A DNA stretch of 64,000 nt from Vreelandella neptunia (GCF_000712975.1 NZ_JHQL01000001.1:476625-540624), one strand, 5' to 3'; positions 11,743 through 20,565 are shown, counted from the first letter of the stretch. Notes: generated by a model not told the origin, from the sequence alone. Numbers and translations: made by a program.

Positions 11743-12001
11743 AGAAGTGCCCGCGCGACTACTACCGCCGGAAACGCTGGATGCGTTGCTTGAAGCATTT
11801 GTGACTCGTCAGGGGTATGACACCACTGATACTGGCGCAGGTATGAATGGCTGGGTAGCCGAGCTTAAACAGCAGCTTGAGCGTCACGAGTTGATTATTG
11901 CTCACGACCTAGAATTGGAAATGACCGAAGTGATGACCCTCGCCCAGTGGCGCTCCTTTGGGCGAGATCTTGCCGACGATGAGGAAGAGGGCGATTACTG
12001 A
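11729..12001 (+). CDS. UPF0270 (YheU-like) protein
   Basis: A 90-aa cytosolic protein resembling the YheU/UPF0270 family: FIEVPARLLPPETLDALLEAF near the N-terminus, a central charged helix (ELKQQLERHELII) and a helix ending in MTLAQW. The family has no established function. The start is placed at the ATG at 11729; a GTG at 11711 would add six residues inside ligA. The 3' end overlaps the converging mnmC by 7 bp. The acidic tail (DDEEEGDY) fits a halophile proteome. Confidence 0.8.
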
Positions 12002-14007
12002 GCGCGTATTAGTGCACTGATAATTCGTCGTCCTGGATGTAAATGGTCCACTAACGTTAGCTCTAGCGGCATAGGGTCATCACATAGTCGTGAGGCAATG
12101 ACTTCGGCGCAGAGCGGAGCACTGGAAAGTCCCCGAGAGCCGTGAGCGGTCGATATCCACAGCCCTGAATGGTGCTCACCTTGGGTATCAGGCACGTTAG
12201 AAGCATCTTTTTGCAGCGCCACGTAATCCTGTTGCCATGCGTCGGCATGGGGTACTGGCCCGGCGTAGGGGCTTTTGTCAGGGCTGGCTGCCCTTACTGC
12301 AGCACGACCTGCTAGCGTGTCAGGGCTCAGCGCCACGCCCGCAGTCTCAAGTGTTGCGACCCATTCAGGCAGTGTTTGGCGTAATTCATCAATATTGCGC
12401 TGATGATCTGCTGTTGTAACGTCGCTCGTGGCGTTATTAGGCATAAAGCTGGCCCCAAACGTCAGCACGCCTTCCACTGGCGGCGACACATAGCCGCCCG
12501 CGCATACCACACGTTGCGGGCCTTGAACTCCCTCAGGAAGCTTCATTTCGCTTACCTGGCCGCGAACTTGTTGTAATGGAAGCGCTGCCGTTTGTTCAAA
12601 GCGGTTAGCTAACGACGCATTGGCCACCACAACGTGATCAGCGGTCAGCGTTTCACTGCTGGCCAATTCAACCTGCCATGCGCTGTCGTGGGGCTGTAGA
12701 TTGGCTACTTCCCCGTGGTGCAAGGTGATATTCGCATGCTGTAGCAGGTGTTTGCAGAGTAGTTTGGGGCGCACCCAGCCTGCCTGGGGATAAAACAGTC
12801 CATGACCCGCAGTGATGGGAAGACCCACCAGCTCACTAAGTGTCTCGCTTTGCGCAGATACCACCGCTTCTGGCAGTGGGTGGCGTGCCATAAAGCGCTG
12901 CTGGCGAGTAGCCTCCTTGTCACTTAACGCCAGTTGTACCACGCCACACGGCTGCCACAGCGGCGTTTCCTGTGGTGAGGTGAACGCCTGCTGGCTAAGC
13001 CAGCGCTGGCTGTAGAGAAGCCCTGATAAATAGAACCGACTCTGGTGATTCGTTTCCGCTGCTAGCTTTACATACAGCGCTCCCTGGCGATTACCGGAGC
13101 CACCTGCGCCAGGAGCATCGCGTTCAATGACCGTTACCTTAATCCCGCGCTTGGCCAACGCCGCTGCTACGCTGCAACCGGCCATGCCCGCCCCAATAAC
13201 GACCACATGGTTAGCAGGCTTGTCCGTAGGTGGCATAAACCAAGGCGTTGATTGGCGGCGAGTGTCTTTAGGCGGTGTGTCGATATAGCCTGCTAACATT
13301 TCCCGCTTCCGCCCAAATCCAGGCACCTTTTGCCAGCTAAACCCCGCTGCTTTTAATCCTCGTTTAACGACACCTGCGCAGGTAAATGTGGCAAAGGTGG
13401 CCCCAGGGCGAGAGCGCGCGGCCATAGCGTCGAATAGTTCAGGCTGCCACATTGCTGGGTTTTTAGCAGGCGCGAAGCCATCTAAAAACCAGGCGTCGAC
13501 TTGGCCGTCTAACAGGTTCAACCGTTCGGTTGTATCGCCAAAGTGCAGGTCGAGGGTTACTCGGTCGCTGAGATGAAGACGATGAATACCGCTGACTGGT
13601 TCTGGCCACTGGGCGCATAGCACCTGTGCGTAGTGCGCCAAAGAAGGCCAGGCGTTTAACGCGCGCTCAAGAGACGTCCGATCAAGAGGGTATTTCTCGG
13701 TGGATAACAAATGCAGGCGCGCAGTACTCTGTGCGTGCTGTTCAAAACAGGCCCATGCGCACAGCATATTAAGTCCGGTGCCAAAGCCTGTTTCGCCAAT
13801 CACAAACGCGCGGTGGTGTTGCCAATTCGCAAAGCGCTCGGGGAGGTGATTCGCCCCCAGGAAAACGTGCTCGGTTTCAGCCCGGCCATCTTCCCTAGAA
13901 AAATACACATCGTCGAAAGCGTCTGAATGGGGCGACGTCTCGTCCCAAGTGAGTGAAGGGGCGCTTAATGCCAAGAGCGGAGGCAGGTCAGTGGAGCGTT
14001 GGGTCAC
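11995..14007 (-). CDS. mnmC: Bifunctional tRNA modification enzyme MnmC
   Basis: Completes 5-methylaminomethyl-2-thiouridine at the tRNA wobble position. The N-terminal half is the methyltransferase (MnmC2-type): GETGFGTGLNMLCAW is the SAM-binding loop and DAWFLDGFAPAKNP is the family signature. From about residue 270 comes the FAD-dependent oxidoreductase (MnmC1), with the dinucleotide loop VVVIGAGMAGCSVAAALAKRG read around residues 268-288 and a C-terminal FAD contact near HGSRGLSSAP. The length of 670 aa is normal. The start is a GTG at 14007; no in-frame ATG lies close upstream. Confidence 0.95.
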   Translation of the reverse strand: MTQRSTDLPPLLALSAPSLTWDETSPHSDAFDDVYFSREDGRAETEHVFLGANHLPERFANWQHHRAFVIGETGFGTGLNMLCAWACFEQHAQSTARLHLLSTEKYPLDRTSLERALNAWPSLAHYAQVLCAQWPEPVSGIHRLHLSDRVTLDLHFGDTTERLNLLDGQVDAWFLDGFAPAKNPAMWQPELFDAMAARSRPGATFATFTCAGVVKRGLKAAGFSWQKVPGFGRKREMLAGYIDTPPKDTRRQSTPWFMPPTDKPANHVVVIGAGMAGCSVAAALAKRGIKVTVIERDAPGAGGSGNRQGALYVKLAAETNHQSRFYLSGLLYSQRWLSQQAFTSPQETPLWQPCGVVQLALSDKEATRQQRFMARHPLPEAVVSAQSETLSELVGLPITAGHGLFYPQAGWVRPKLLCKHLLQHANITLHHGEVANLQPHDSAWQVELASSETLTADHVVVANASLANRFEQTAALPLQQVRGQVSEMKLPEGVQGPQRVVCAGGYVSPPVEGVLTFGASFMPNNATSDVTTADHQRNIDELRQTLPEWVATLETAGVALSPDTLAGRAAVRAASPDKSPYAGPVPHADAWQQDYVALQKDASNVPDTQGEHHSGLWISTAHGSRGLSSAPLCAEVIASRLCDDPMPLELTLVDHLHPGRRIISALIRAQ

Positions 14008-14101
14008 GCGGATATCCCATGGTGTGAAAATGAGTGATATAAATTGGTTAAAAAATGATCAACTTGTTGATGCGGGCATTATCTCTGGCCTAGAGAAAAG
14101 C

Positions 14102-14155
14102 GTCCGCCGAGTTTTCACAGAGTTTTCCACAGGCTCTGTGAAAAAGAAGGCGGAC
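14102..14155. other. Large two-part inverted repeat between mnmC and the yciI-like gene
   Basis: The inner arms TTTTCACAGAG (14112-14122) and CTCTGTGAAAA (14134-14144) pair perfectly around an 11-nt loop. The outer arms GTCCGCC (14102-14108) and GGCGGAC (14149-14155) extend the stem across small internal loops. On the minus strand it lies just downstream of the yciI-like gene and is followed by GCTTTTCT, so it may terminate that gene. The loop contains TTTTCCACA, one base off the DnaA-box consensus. Confidence 0.7.
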
Positions 14156-14177
14156 TCTTCACACTCGCCTCAATCGG

Positions 14178-14477
14178 TCAAGGCATAACTTTTTTAAACG
14201 GCTTAACAATTACCTTGGCATAGACCCCTGCAATGATGTATGGATCCGCGTCTGCCCATGCTTGCGCGGCATCAAGGCTTTCAAATTCGGCAACGACCAA
14301 GCTGCCGCTAAAGCCCGCATCGCCTGGGTTATCGGTATCTATAGCCGGGTGAGGCCCTGCCAGAACCAAGCGGCCTTCATCACGCAGCTTTTCCAGACGA
14401 GCAAGGTGATCCGGGCGTGCCGCCAATCGGCGCTCCAAGCTGTTGGATACATCTTCACTGATAATAGCGTAAAGCAT
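14178..14477 (-). CDS. YciI-like protein
   Basis: A 99-aa protein of the YciI/YCII family (ferredoxin-like fold, possible enzyme of unknown substrate). Seen: [10 protein letters not shown] at the start, the helix [19 protein letters not shown], a conserved histidine in LAGPHPAID, and the second strand [23 protein letters not shown] with the family's final aspartate. The start at 14477 is chosen because AGGAGT lies 8 nt upstream; an upstream extension would lack family similarity. It is adjacent to the divergent rnm-yciO pair, an arrangement also found in enterobacteria. Confidence 0.88.
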   Translation of the reverse strand: MLYAIISEDVSNSLERRLAARPDHLARLEKLRDEGRLVLAGPHPAIDTDNPGDAGFSGSLVVAEFESLDAAQAWADADPYIIAGVYAKVIVKPFKKVMP

Positions 14478-14649
14478 GGGGATAACTCCTTGAGTGCTGG
14501 GGCGGTTGTCCAGTGTCGAATTGACCGCGCCCTTGTAAGCGCGCACCATGGCGAGCGCCTGTAGACCGTGAAAGGGAAACAGGATGCCTGTTTGTTCACA
14601 CCATTTTTATTCACACCTTCCTATTCTGACAAACTCGCCACATGGCGTC

Positions 14650-15603
14650 ATGCTTATGCCCTTACTTCCTGCGAACTATCTTCCTGCAAACGCTCTGCCT
14701 CCGGTGTTTGATGTCGACCAGCGATACTCGGTGGATTTACACATGCACTCTACCGCGTCAGACGGCGCGCTAACCCCTACTGAGCTAGTAAAGCTATGTG
14801 CTGAGCGTGGCCTTACCCACATGTCGCTGACTGACCATGACACTATGGATGGTGTTGACGAGGCAAGTGCGGCAGCAGAGCAGGCAGGCTTATGCTTGAT
14901 ACCTGGCTGCGAGTTATCTACGCGTTGGCAAGGGATCAATATTCACGTTGTGGCGCTTATGCCCGGCGGCTTGCAAGGGCCTCTGGTAGAGGGGCTTAAG
15001 CAGCAGCGCGAAGCACGTATCCAACGCGCTGAGGTGATCGCTGAGCGATTAGAAAAAATGGGCTTACCAAACGCGCTAGAAAAGGCACGCGCCCAGGCAG
15101 GCAGCGACCGCCCATTAGGCAGACCCGATTTTGCCCGCGCGCTGGTCGCCGAAGGTGTGGTTGCTGACTGGGCTGGCGCGTTTAAGCGCTATTTAGGCAG
15201 TGGTAAAAAAGGCGATGTAAAAGCCCACTGGCCAGAAATCAGTGAAGCAGTGGCCTGGGTGGTTGCCTCTGGCGGCGTGGCGGTGCTGGCGCACCCGTTG
15301 CGCTATGGGCTTACCCGGCGCAAGCGAGGTTTGCTGATGGATGCCTTTCAAGCTGCAGGCGGGCAAAGCGCTGAGCTGGTGAGCGGACAGCAAAACCCTG
15401 ATAGCACCCGTGATCTGGCTCGGCAATTGGTCGAACGCAACTTATACGCCTCTATGGGCAGCGATTTTCATTTTCCTGGCAGCCATGCCGCCCCCGGCAG
15501 TATGAGTGTCATACCACGCACTGCTGCGCCGCCAATTTGGCAGCATTCGCGCTTAATTCATTTACGCGATGCACCCAGTGGCATGTTAGGCCCTGGGTCT
15601 TAA
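14650..15603 (+). CDS. rnm: PHP-domain phosphoesterase (Rnm/YciV-type 5'-3' exoribonuclease)
   Basis: A metal-dependent PHP-family phosphoesterase. Motif I is DLHMHSTASDG, motif II LTDHDTMDG, motif III PGCELSTRW with IHVVAL, motif V VLAHPLRYG, and the C-terminal metal ligands are GSDFHFPG. E. coli YciV (TrpH/Rnm) removes 5' nucleotides from rRNA precursors and nucleoside bisphosphates, and this protein is expected to do the same. The frame is open from 14584; ATG 14650 or 14656 is preferred because the family begins shortly before motif I. yciO follows 64 bp later, as in E. coli. Confidence 0.9.
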   Translation: MLMPLLPANYLPANALPPVFDVDQRYSVDLHMHSTASDGALTPTELVKLCAERGLTHMSLTDHDTMDGVDEASAAAEQAGLCLIPGCELSTRWQGINIHVVALMPGGLQGPLVEGLKQQREARIQRAEVIAERLEKMGLPNALEKARAQAGSDRPLGRPDFARALVAEGVVADWAGAFKRYLGSGKKGDVKAHWPEISEAVAWVVASGGVAVLAHPLRYGLTRRKRGLLMDAFQAAGGQSAELVSGQQNPDSTRDLARQLVERNLYASMGSDFHFPGSHAAPGSMSVIPRTAAPPIWQHSRLIHLRDAPSGMLGPGS

Positions 15604-15666
15604 AGCGCATATCGGCTAACCTTGAAACTAAATGGACAACGATGTGCCCACGGGCAGGAGCAAGTG

Positions 15667-16290
15667 ATGAGTCAATATTTTCAGATTCACCCCGAAAACC
15701 CACAGAAACGCTTGATTGATCAAGCCATCGATATCATCCGTAAAGGTGGAGTGGTCGCGTACCCAACGGATTCAGGCTATGCACTGGGCTGTCACTTGGG
15801 TGAAAAAAAGGCCATTGAAAAGATCAAGTGGCTGCGCTCGTTAGACGATAAACACAATTTCACACTGATGTGTTCGGATCTTTCCGAGATTGGCACTTAC
15901 GCTAAAGTGGATAACGCCGTATTTAGGTTGCTCAAGGCTCACACCCCAGGGCCTTATACCTTTATTTTAGATGCCACCACCGAAGTGCCGCGGCTGTTAC
16001 TGCACCCGAAGCGCCGTTCTATTGGCGTACGCGTGCCCGACCACCGCATTACCCATGCGTTGCTTGCTGCGCTGGGTGAGCCTCTGATGAGCGTGACGTT
16101 GATTCCAGTAGGCGATACCTTGCCAATGAGCGACCCTGAAGAGATCCGCGACCGCTTTGGGGCACATCTTGATGCCATTATCGATGGCGGAGCCTGTCAC
16201 CTTGATCCCACCAGTGTAATTGATCTACGTGAACTGCCACCCAAAATCATACGGGAAGGGCGTGGCGATATTTCGCCGTTTGAGTCTTAA
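15667..16290 (+). CDS. yciO: YciO, Sua5/YciO/YrdC family protein
   Basis: A 207-aa member of the Sua5/YrdC superfamily, related to the enzymes that make threonylcarbamoyl-AMP for tRNA t6A, although YciO itself is the functionally less certain branch. Seen: IIRKGGVVAYPTDSGYALGC, the PGPYTFIL motif, KRRSIGVRVPDH and the C-terminal DPTSVIDL with IIREGRGD. The ATG at 15667 has GGAG 8 nt upstream (CAGGAG at 15655-15660); the longer frame from 15622 has no family similarity. Confidence 0.9.
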   Translation: MSQYFQIHPENPQKRLIDQAIDIIRKGGVVAYPTDSGYALGCHLGEKKAIEKIKWLRSLDDKHNFTLMCSDLSEIGTYAKVDNAVFRLLKAHTPGPYTFILDATTEVPRLLLHPKRRSIGVRVPDHRITHALLAALGEPLMSVTLIPVGDTLPMSDPEEIRDRFGAHLDAIIDGGACHLDPTSVIDLRELPPKIIREGRGDISPFES

Positions 16291-16392
16291 CGCTGTTTAG
16301 AACCCCGGTCATGAAAGTGGCTTCAACATGCATAAAGAAATCGCTTTAGCCAGTTAATAGACGTTTTCTAGCTAAAGCGATGTTTGCTTCGT

Positions 16393-16464
16393 GTAAGTGC
16401 TTTGCTGTTTGTAAGTGCTTTGTTGTTTGTAAGCGCTTTGCAGCTTGTAAGTGCTTTACTGTTT
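16393..16464. repeat. Four 18-bp tandem repeats at the 3' end of the channel gene
   Basis: Four consecutive 18-bp units (GTAAGTGCTTTGCTGTTT and near copies with one to four changes) run from 16393 to 16464. The last unit overlaps the stop region of the minus-strand channel gene, so the array lies in the start of its 3' untranslated region. The three internal units differ by point changes, so this is an aged array. Confidence 0.92.
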
Positions 16465-17352
16465 TAGGCTTTCGTCGTCTTCCCCCGTTTTCGCTGATTT
16501 CTTGCGTGGGTCTTCTGTTTCTTCATCCAGCCATGTGCCACAGCGTAGACAATAGCGGGCGCGTTTTTCATGGTGGTCGTGGCCACAGCCGGGGCAAGCT
16601 TCTTCTGAGTAGCGGTCTTCGCGGATAGAGCGGATAACCTGGGCGGAAAATACTCCGGTCGGCACTGCAATAATCGAGTACCCGAGCAGCATCAAGATCA
16701 CCGTGATGGTCTTGCCGACTGAGGTGGCAGGCACAATGTCGCCATAGCCCACCGTGGTCATGCTGACGATTGCCCAGTACATTGACATCGGTATGCTGGT
16801 AAAGCCTGCTTCCGGCGACTCGATGGTGTACATCAGCGCCGCAAATAGCATCACCACCATCATAATGCTGCTAAAAAACAACAAAATTTGGCGTAGGCTG
16901 CGTTTGAGTGCACTGATGAGCAGATGTGCTTCCCCAACAAACTCCATTAAACGCAGAATACGAAAGATGCGTAAGACACGCAGAATACGAACAATGACGA
17001 GCCCGTGAGCGCCGGGTACAAGCAGTACGAGCCAAGTAGGCAAAATGGCTAGCAGGTCAACAATGCCGTAAAAGCTCTTCAAGTATAAGAAAGGGCGCTC
17101 TAGGCAGTAAATCCTCACCGCTAGTTCAATCGTAAATAGCAGCGTAAATACCCACTCTACATAGAGAAAAATGTGTCCGTAACGCTCGGAATAACTGTCT
17201 ACGCTGTCTAGCAAAATGACAGCCACGCTCATTAAAATGGCGATAATTAGCGCAATATCAAAGGCTTTGGCCCCCGGCGTATCGGACTCAAAAATAATAT
17301 GAAAAAGTCGCGTGCGAAGTCCTTCTGCACCGGGAGTTAATTGAAAACTCAT
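16456..17352 (-). CDS. Voltage-gated-type potassium channel with C-terminal zinc ribbon
   Basis: A six-helix ion channel subunit of the inner membrane. Helices S1-S4 occupy about residues 28-135, with S4 showing the regular arginine spacing in VRILRVLRIFRILRLMEF. The pore follows with the potassium selectivity filter TTVGYGD near residue 198. The cytoplasmic tail has a zinc-ribbon pattern, CPGCG then CLRCG (about 255-280), not common to all such channels. The length of 298 aa is usual for bacterial Kv-like proteins. It is separated by 29 bp from the upstream triphosphatase and could be cotranscribed with it. Confidence 0.9.
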   Translation of the reverse strand: MSFQLTPGAEGLRTRLFHIIFESDTPGAKAFDIALIIAILMSVAVILLDSVDSYSERYGHIFLYVEWVFTLLFTIELAVRIYCLERPFLYLKSFYGIVDLLAILPTWLVLLVPGAHGLVIVRILRVLRIFRILRLMEFVGEAHLLISALKRSLRQILLFFSSIMMVVMLFAALMYTIESPEAGFTSIPMSMYWAIVSMTTVGYGDIVPATSVGKTITVILMLLGYSIIAVPTGVFSAQVIRSIREDRYSEEACPGCGHDHHEKRARYCLRCGTWLDEETEDPRKKSAKTGEDDESLKQ

Positions 17353-17381
17353 CGCGTCATCCTGAAGTGGGCTAAATGTTT

Positions 17382-18290
17382 CTAGCGTAGCGTGGTTTGA
17401 TAGGCGAAGCGATGCGCCAACGTTAACGCAGCAACGCCGTAAGCGGGCGTTGGTTGCCCGTTGTCAGTCAGTGCCGTGGTCAGGGTATGAGCATCGCAGC
17501 GGGCGTTTTCATCCAGCTGTGGGTGGGCGGCCAGCGTGGCTAGCGCCTGTTGTGTGATGGTTAGATGCTGTGCAAGCCCACTGTCGTGATAGGCATCCAG
17601 CGCCATCGTGGCCCTGTGCAGCCACTGAGCCGGTGTGTCAGCCTCGGGTAGTAACCACTGCTGCGCGCCTAACGCATTTCCACGCGCCGCTTTGCTGGTA
17701 TCCGAAGGACGCAGCGGCACGCTTTCTGCAAGCACCAAGGCCAGCGACCAAAGCGCCTCTGGTACCCCCGCTTTTAATTCCAGCTCAACTTCACAAATAG
17801 TGGCTTGAGCGCCACCGCTGACAATCTCCCCTTCGTCTAGCACTAGCTCGATGTGGCTGTCTAGCCAGTCGATTTGCCAGCTGCGCCGAGTAAAGTCGGT
17901 GCGCAGCGCAGGGCGTAGCGCTGATATCGCTGTGCTTAATGAACCTTCAAAAGGCGGCAGGGCAGCCAAACCACGTTGGTCAAGCTGCGCACCAGGGACT
18001 TGCCACTCCCACTCTTGTCGGGTGGAAAGGCCACCGCCACCTTTGCCAGCGGTTTTTACCGTTTGTAGCACGCGATCATCTATTTGGCGTAGGCGCACAG
18101 CAATTCGTGCTTTTGCCATATCCCCTGCTGGTGTATCGAAATAGGTGTTCGCAAGGTGCTGCTGTTGGGGTGATGTGGCTAGCACGTAGTGACTCAGCAA
18201 CGCGTTCCGCTGGGCGGGGGCAAGGGCAAGTTTAAGCTCGATTTCTGTTGGTTCAGAAATAGGCGATGAAAAAGCAGTTGAATTTTTCAT
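17382..18290 (-). CDS. CYTH-domain inorganic triphosphatase (YgiF-like)
   Basis: The CYTH signature ExExK is visible as EIELKLAL near the N-terminus, and the tunnel-fold residues follow (YFDTPAGDMAKARIAVRLRQ, with the KTAGKGG loop, and the acidic WQIDWLDSHIELVLDEGEI strand in pieces). The family hydrolyses inorganic triphosphate with divalent metal. The last 80 residues are a partial helical CHAD-like segment. The ATG at 18290 is preferred to the GTG at 18302 because AAGGTGG lies at a suitable distance. The neighbours concern phosphate (DUF47-Pit, divergent), which fits a polyphosphate-related role. Confidence 0.87.
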   Translation of the reverse strand: MKNSTAFSSPISEPTEIELKLALAPAQRNALLSHYVLATSPQQQHLANTYFDTPAGDMAKARIAVRLRQIDDRVLQTVKTAGKGGGGLSTRQEWEWQVPGAQLDQRGLAALPPFEGSLSTAISALRPALRTDFTRRSWQIDWLDSHIELVLDEGEIVSGGAQATICEVELELKAGVPEALWSLALVLAESVPLRPSDTSKAARGNALGAQQWLLPEADTPAQWLHRATMALDAYHDSGLAQHLTITQQALATLAAHPQLDENARCDAHTLTTALTDNGQPTPAYGVAALTLAHRFAYQTTLR

Positions 18291-18311
18291 GACATTAGCC
18301 ACCTTTTTATC

Positions 18312-18381
18312 GTGACGTTTCAGTTAAATTTTGATGACATTATGAACTTTTCATGACGGCGGCTGGCGCACTCTTTATACT
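18312..18381. promoter_or_regulatory. Divergent promoter region with Pho-box-like half-sites
   Basis: Between the triphosphatase and DUF47 genes the minus strand reads CCGTCAT-4 nt-AGTTCAT and, one base on, ATGTCAT-4 nt-ATTTAAC, resembling tandem Pho boxes (7-4-7 direct repeats of CTGTCAT) but with weak second halves. On the plus strand TATACT (18376-18381) could be the -10 for DUF47-pit. The orientation would favour control of the minus-strand gene. Tentative. Confidence 0.4.
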
Positions 18382-18426
18382 GGCGCCCGCCATTTCCAGG
18401 CTCCCCGAAAACAGGCTAAAGGCTAT

Positions 18427-19107
18427 ATGGTTACCCCCAATCCTTTTTCTGCGATGTTTGGCCGCTCGCCATTCCAGCCATTGCTGGCCCACATCGTCAA
18501 GGCCAATGAATGTGCCGACCAATTGTTGCCGTTTTTTGAAGCATCGCTTGCTGGCGACTGGGACACTGCATCTGAACTGCGTGAAAACGTCACTCGCTTA
18601 GAGCATGACGCCGACACGCTAAAAACAGAGCTACGGCTTAATCTGCCTAACACGATGTTCCTTCCCGTCTCGCGTTCTGATTTGCTCGACCTTATCAGTG
18701 TGCAAGACAAGATCGCCAATAAGGTGCGCGACATTACTGGCATTATGCTTGGCCGTAAAATGCGCGTGCCCGATGAGCTGGCTGACCCCATGCGCGATTA
18801 TATGCGAACCAGCGTAGCTTGCGTGGCTCAGGCGCGTCAGGCGTTAGAAGAGCTGAAAGACCTACTTGAGTCCGGTTTTGGGCGCAATGTGTCTGATGTC
18901 ATGCAAAAGATGATCCGCGAGCTGCACACCCTTGAACACCAAGCTGACGATCAACAGATCACCATTCGGCGACAGTTGTTTGCGCTTGAGAATCAGCTTC
19001 CACCGGTCGACGTGATCTTTCTTTACAAGATTATCGATTGGGTTGGTGAGCTATCCGATCGCGCCGAACGCGTGGGCAGCCGCCTACAGATTTTGACCGC
19101 CCGCTAA
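18427..19107 (+). CDS. DUF47 / TIGR00153-type PhoU-like protein
   Basis: A 226-aa all-helical protein of the DUF47 family, distantly related to PhoU. Seen: NPFSAMFGRSPFQPLLAH at the N-terminus, metal-binding-type helices with LEHDADTLK and LEHQADDQQ (the E-x2-D-type repeats of the PhoU fold), and the C-terminal signature WVGELSDRAERVGSRLQIL. In many proteobacteria this gene precedes pit and is thought to modulate phosphate uptake; here pit starts 9 bp downstream, so an operon is clear. Confidence 0.9.
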   Translation: MVTPNPFSAMFGRSPFQPLLAHIVKANECADQLLPFFEASLAGDWDTASELRENVTRLEHDADTLKTELRLNLPNTMFLPVSRSDLLDLISVQDKIANKVRDITGIMLGRKMRVPDELADPMRDYMRTSVACVAQARQALEELKDLLESGFGRNVSDVMQKMIRELHTLEHQADDQQITIRRQLFALENQLPPVDVIFLYKIIDWVGELSDRAERVGSRLQILTAR

Positions 19108-19116
19108 GGAAATTCC

Positions 19117-20382
19117 ATGCAGATTATTGTCCAGAACAGTGAAATCTTCATTATCCTGGCCTGTGTGTTTGGCTTTTTTATGGCTTGGGGCGTTGGTGCT
19201 AACGATGTAGCCAATGCGATGGGGACTTCGGTAGGGTCGAAGGCTATCACCATCAAACAAGCCATTATTATTGCGGTTGTCTTTGAGTTTTTAGGTGCTT
19301 GGTTAGCGGGTGGCGAAGTGACCGCAACCATTCGAGGCGGGATGCTTGACCCCGTATTGTTAGCAGATAACCCTCAGCTATTGGTTTACGGCATGCTTTC
19401 CGCGCTGCTGGCAGCTGCTATCTGGCTAATGATTGCATCGGCGCGTGGCTGGCCAGTGTCTACTACCCACTCTATCGTAGGCGCTATTGTTGGTTTTGGC
19501 GCGGTAGGCCTTGGTGTAGAAGCGGTTGCCTGGGGCAAGGTAGGTCAAATTGCATCTAGCTGGCTTATTTCACCGCTGCTTGCAGGTACGATCGGCTTTG
19601 TACTGTTTAAGTCGGTGCATCATCTTATTTTTGAAAATAAAGACCCCTTCAGCGCTGCAAAGCGTTATGTACCAGGGTATATCTTTTTGGTCGGCTTTAT
19701 CGTTGCGATGGTCACCCTGACCAAGGGCTTAAAGCACATTGGTTTGGACCTAAGCTTTGGTCAAAGCCTGCTGCTTTCTGTTGTCATTGGTATCATCATT
19801 ATGGCGCTCGGTGTGATCATGGAACGCCGTGTTAAATACGTTCAGAACACCAGCGATCACTTTGGCTACGCCAACGTTGAACGGGTGTTCGGCGTACTAA
19901 TGATCTTTACGGCCTGTGCGATGGCGTTCGCCCATGGTTCTAACGATGTTGCCAACGCTGTAGGCCCACTGGCAGCAGTCATTAGCGTTGTGCGTAGTGA
20001 AGGCGTTATTGATAGCGCGGCGCTTGTGCCTTGGTGGGTGCTGGTGCTGGGTGGCGGCGGCATTGTGGTCGGCCTTGTTACTTACGGCCATAAAGTGATT
20101 GCCACCGTAGGTACTGGCATTACTGAGCTTACGCCAAGCCGTGGCTTTGCCGCTACACTGGCTGCCGCGACTACGGTAGTACTGGCATCGGGTACTGGCT
20201 TGCCGATTTCAACCACCCATACGCTGGTAGGGGCGATCTTGGGTGTGGGGCTAGCACGCGGTATGGCGGCACTTAATCTGCGTGTTATCGGTACGATTGC
20301 GATGTCATGGTTGATCACTTTGCCTGCAGGCGCTGGCTTGGCTATCCTGTTCTTCTTTATGTTTAAAGGCATGTTTGGTTAA
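19117..20382 (+). CDS. pit: Low-affinity inorganic phosphate transporter Pit
   Basis: An inner-membrane phosphate (metal-phosphate) permease of 421 aa with about ten helices. Both inverted repeats of the PiT family are visible: GANDVANAMGTSVGS near residue 28 and GSNDVANAVGPLAAV near residue 275, and the paired motifs SARGWPVSTTHSIVGAI and LPISTTHTLVGAI. The start has AAGGA 8 nt upstream. It is translated from the same operon as the DUF47 gene. Confidence 0.95.
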   Translation: MQIIVQNSEIFIILACVFGFFMAWGVGANDVANAMGTSVGSKAITIKQAIIIAVVFEFLGAWLAGGEVTATIRGGMLDPVLLADNPQLLVYGMLSALLAAAIWLMIASARGWPVSTTHSIVGAIVGFGAVGLGVEAVAWGKVGQIASSWLISPLLAGTIGFVLFKSVHHLIFENKDPFSAAKRYVPGYIFLVGFIVAMVTLTKGLKHIGLDLSFGQSLLLSVVIGIIIMALGVIMERRVKYVQNTSDHFGYANVERVFGVLMIFTACAMAFAHGSNDVANAVGPLAAVISVVRSEGVIDSAALVPWWVLVLGGGGIVVGLVTYGHKVIATVGTGITELTPSRGFAATLAAATTVVLASGTGLPISTTHTLVGAILGVGLARGMAALNLRVIGTIAMSWLITLPAGAGLAILFFFMFKGMFG

Positions 20383-20440
20383 TGCGGAAGTAAATCCGCC
20401 ATAGTACGCCCTTGCTCGATGCTAGTTTAGGTCGATAACG

Positions 20441-20508
20441 CAGCGGCACCTTCACGCAAATTAGCCTGTTTCCGGGTTGATTTGCACAAGAAGGTGCCGC
20501 TGTTTTTT
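20441..20508 (+). terminator. Long-stem terminator after pit
   Basis: A 12-bp perfect outer stem (CAGCGGCACCTT 20441-20452 with its complement 20491-20502) is followed by six T. The 38-nt interior contains a second 6-bp stem (GCAAAT 20456-20461 with ATTTGC 20480-20485). This long form is unusual for a simple terminator. Confidence 0.8.
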
Positions 20509-20565
20509 GCGCTCTGTTAAAGTAAACGCGGATATTTTCATTTACCTGCTGCCGGAGAGCGGCCC

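Noticed and set aside
13949..14188. Plus-strand 79-aa ORF between mnmC and the yciI-like gene
   Set aside because: It overlaps the mnmC start and the hairpin at 14102-14155, and no similarity is recognised.
16380..16628. Plus-strand ORF with repeated CKCF/CKRF units
   Set aside because: It is produced by reading the 18-bp tandem repeats and then the antisense of the channel gene; no ribosome site or family.
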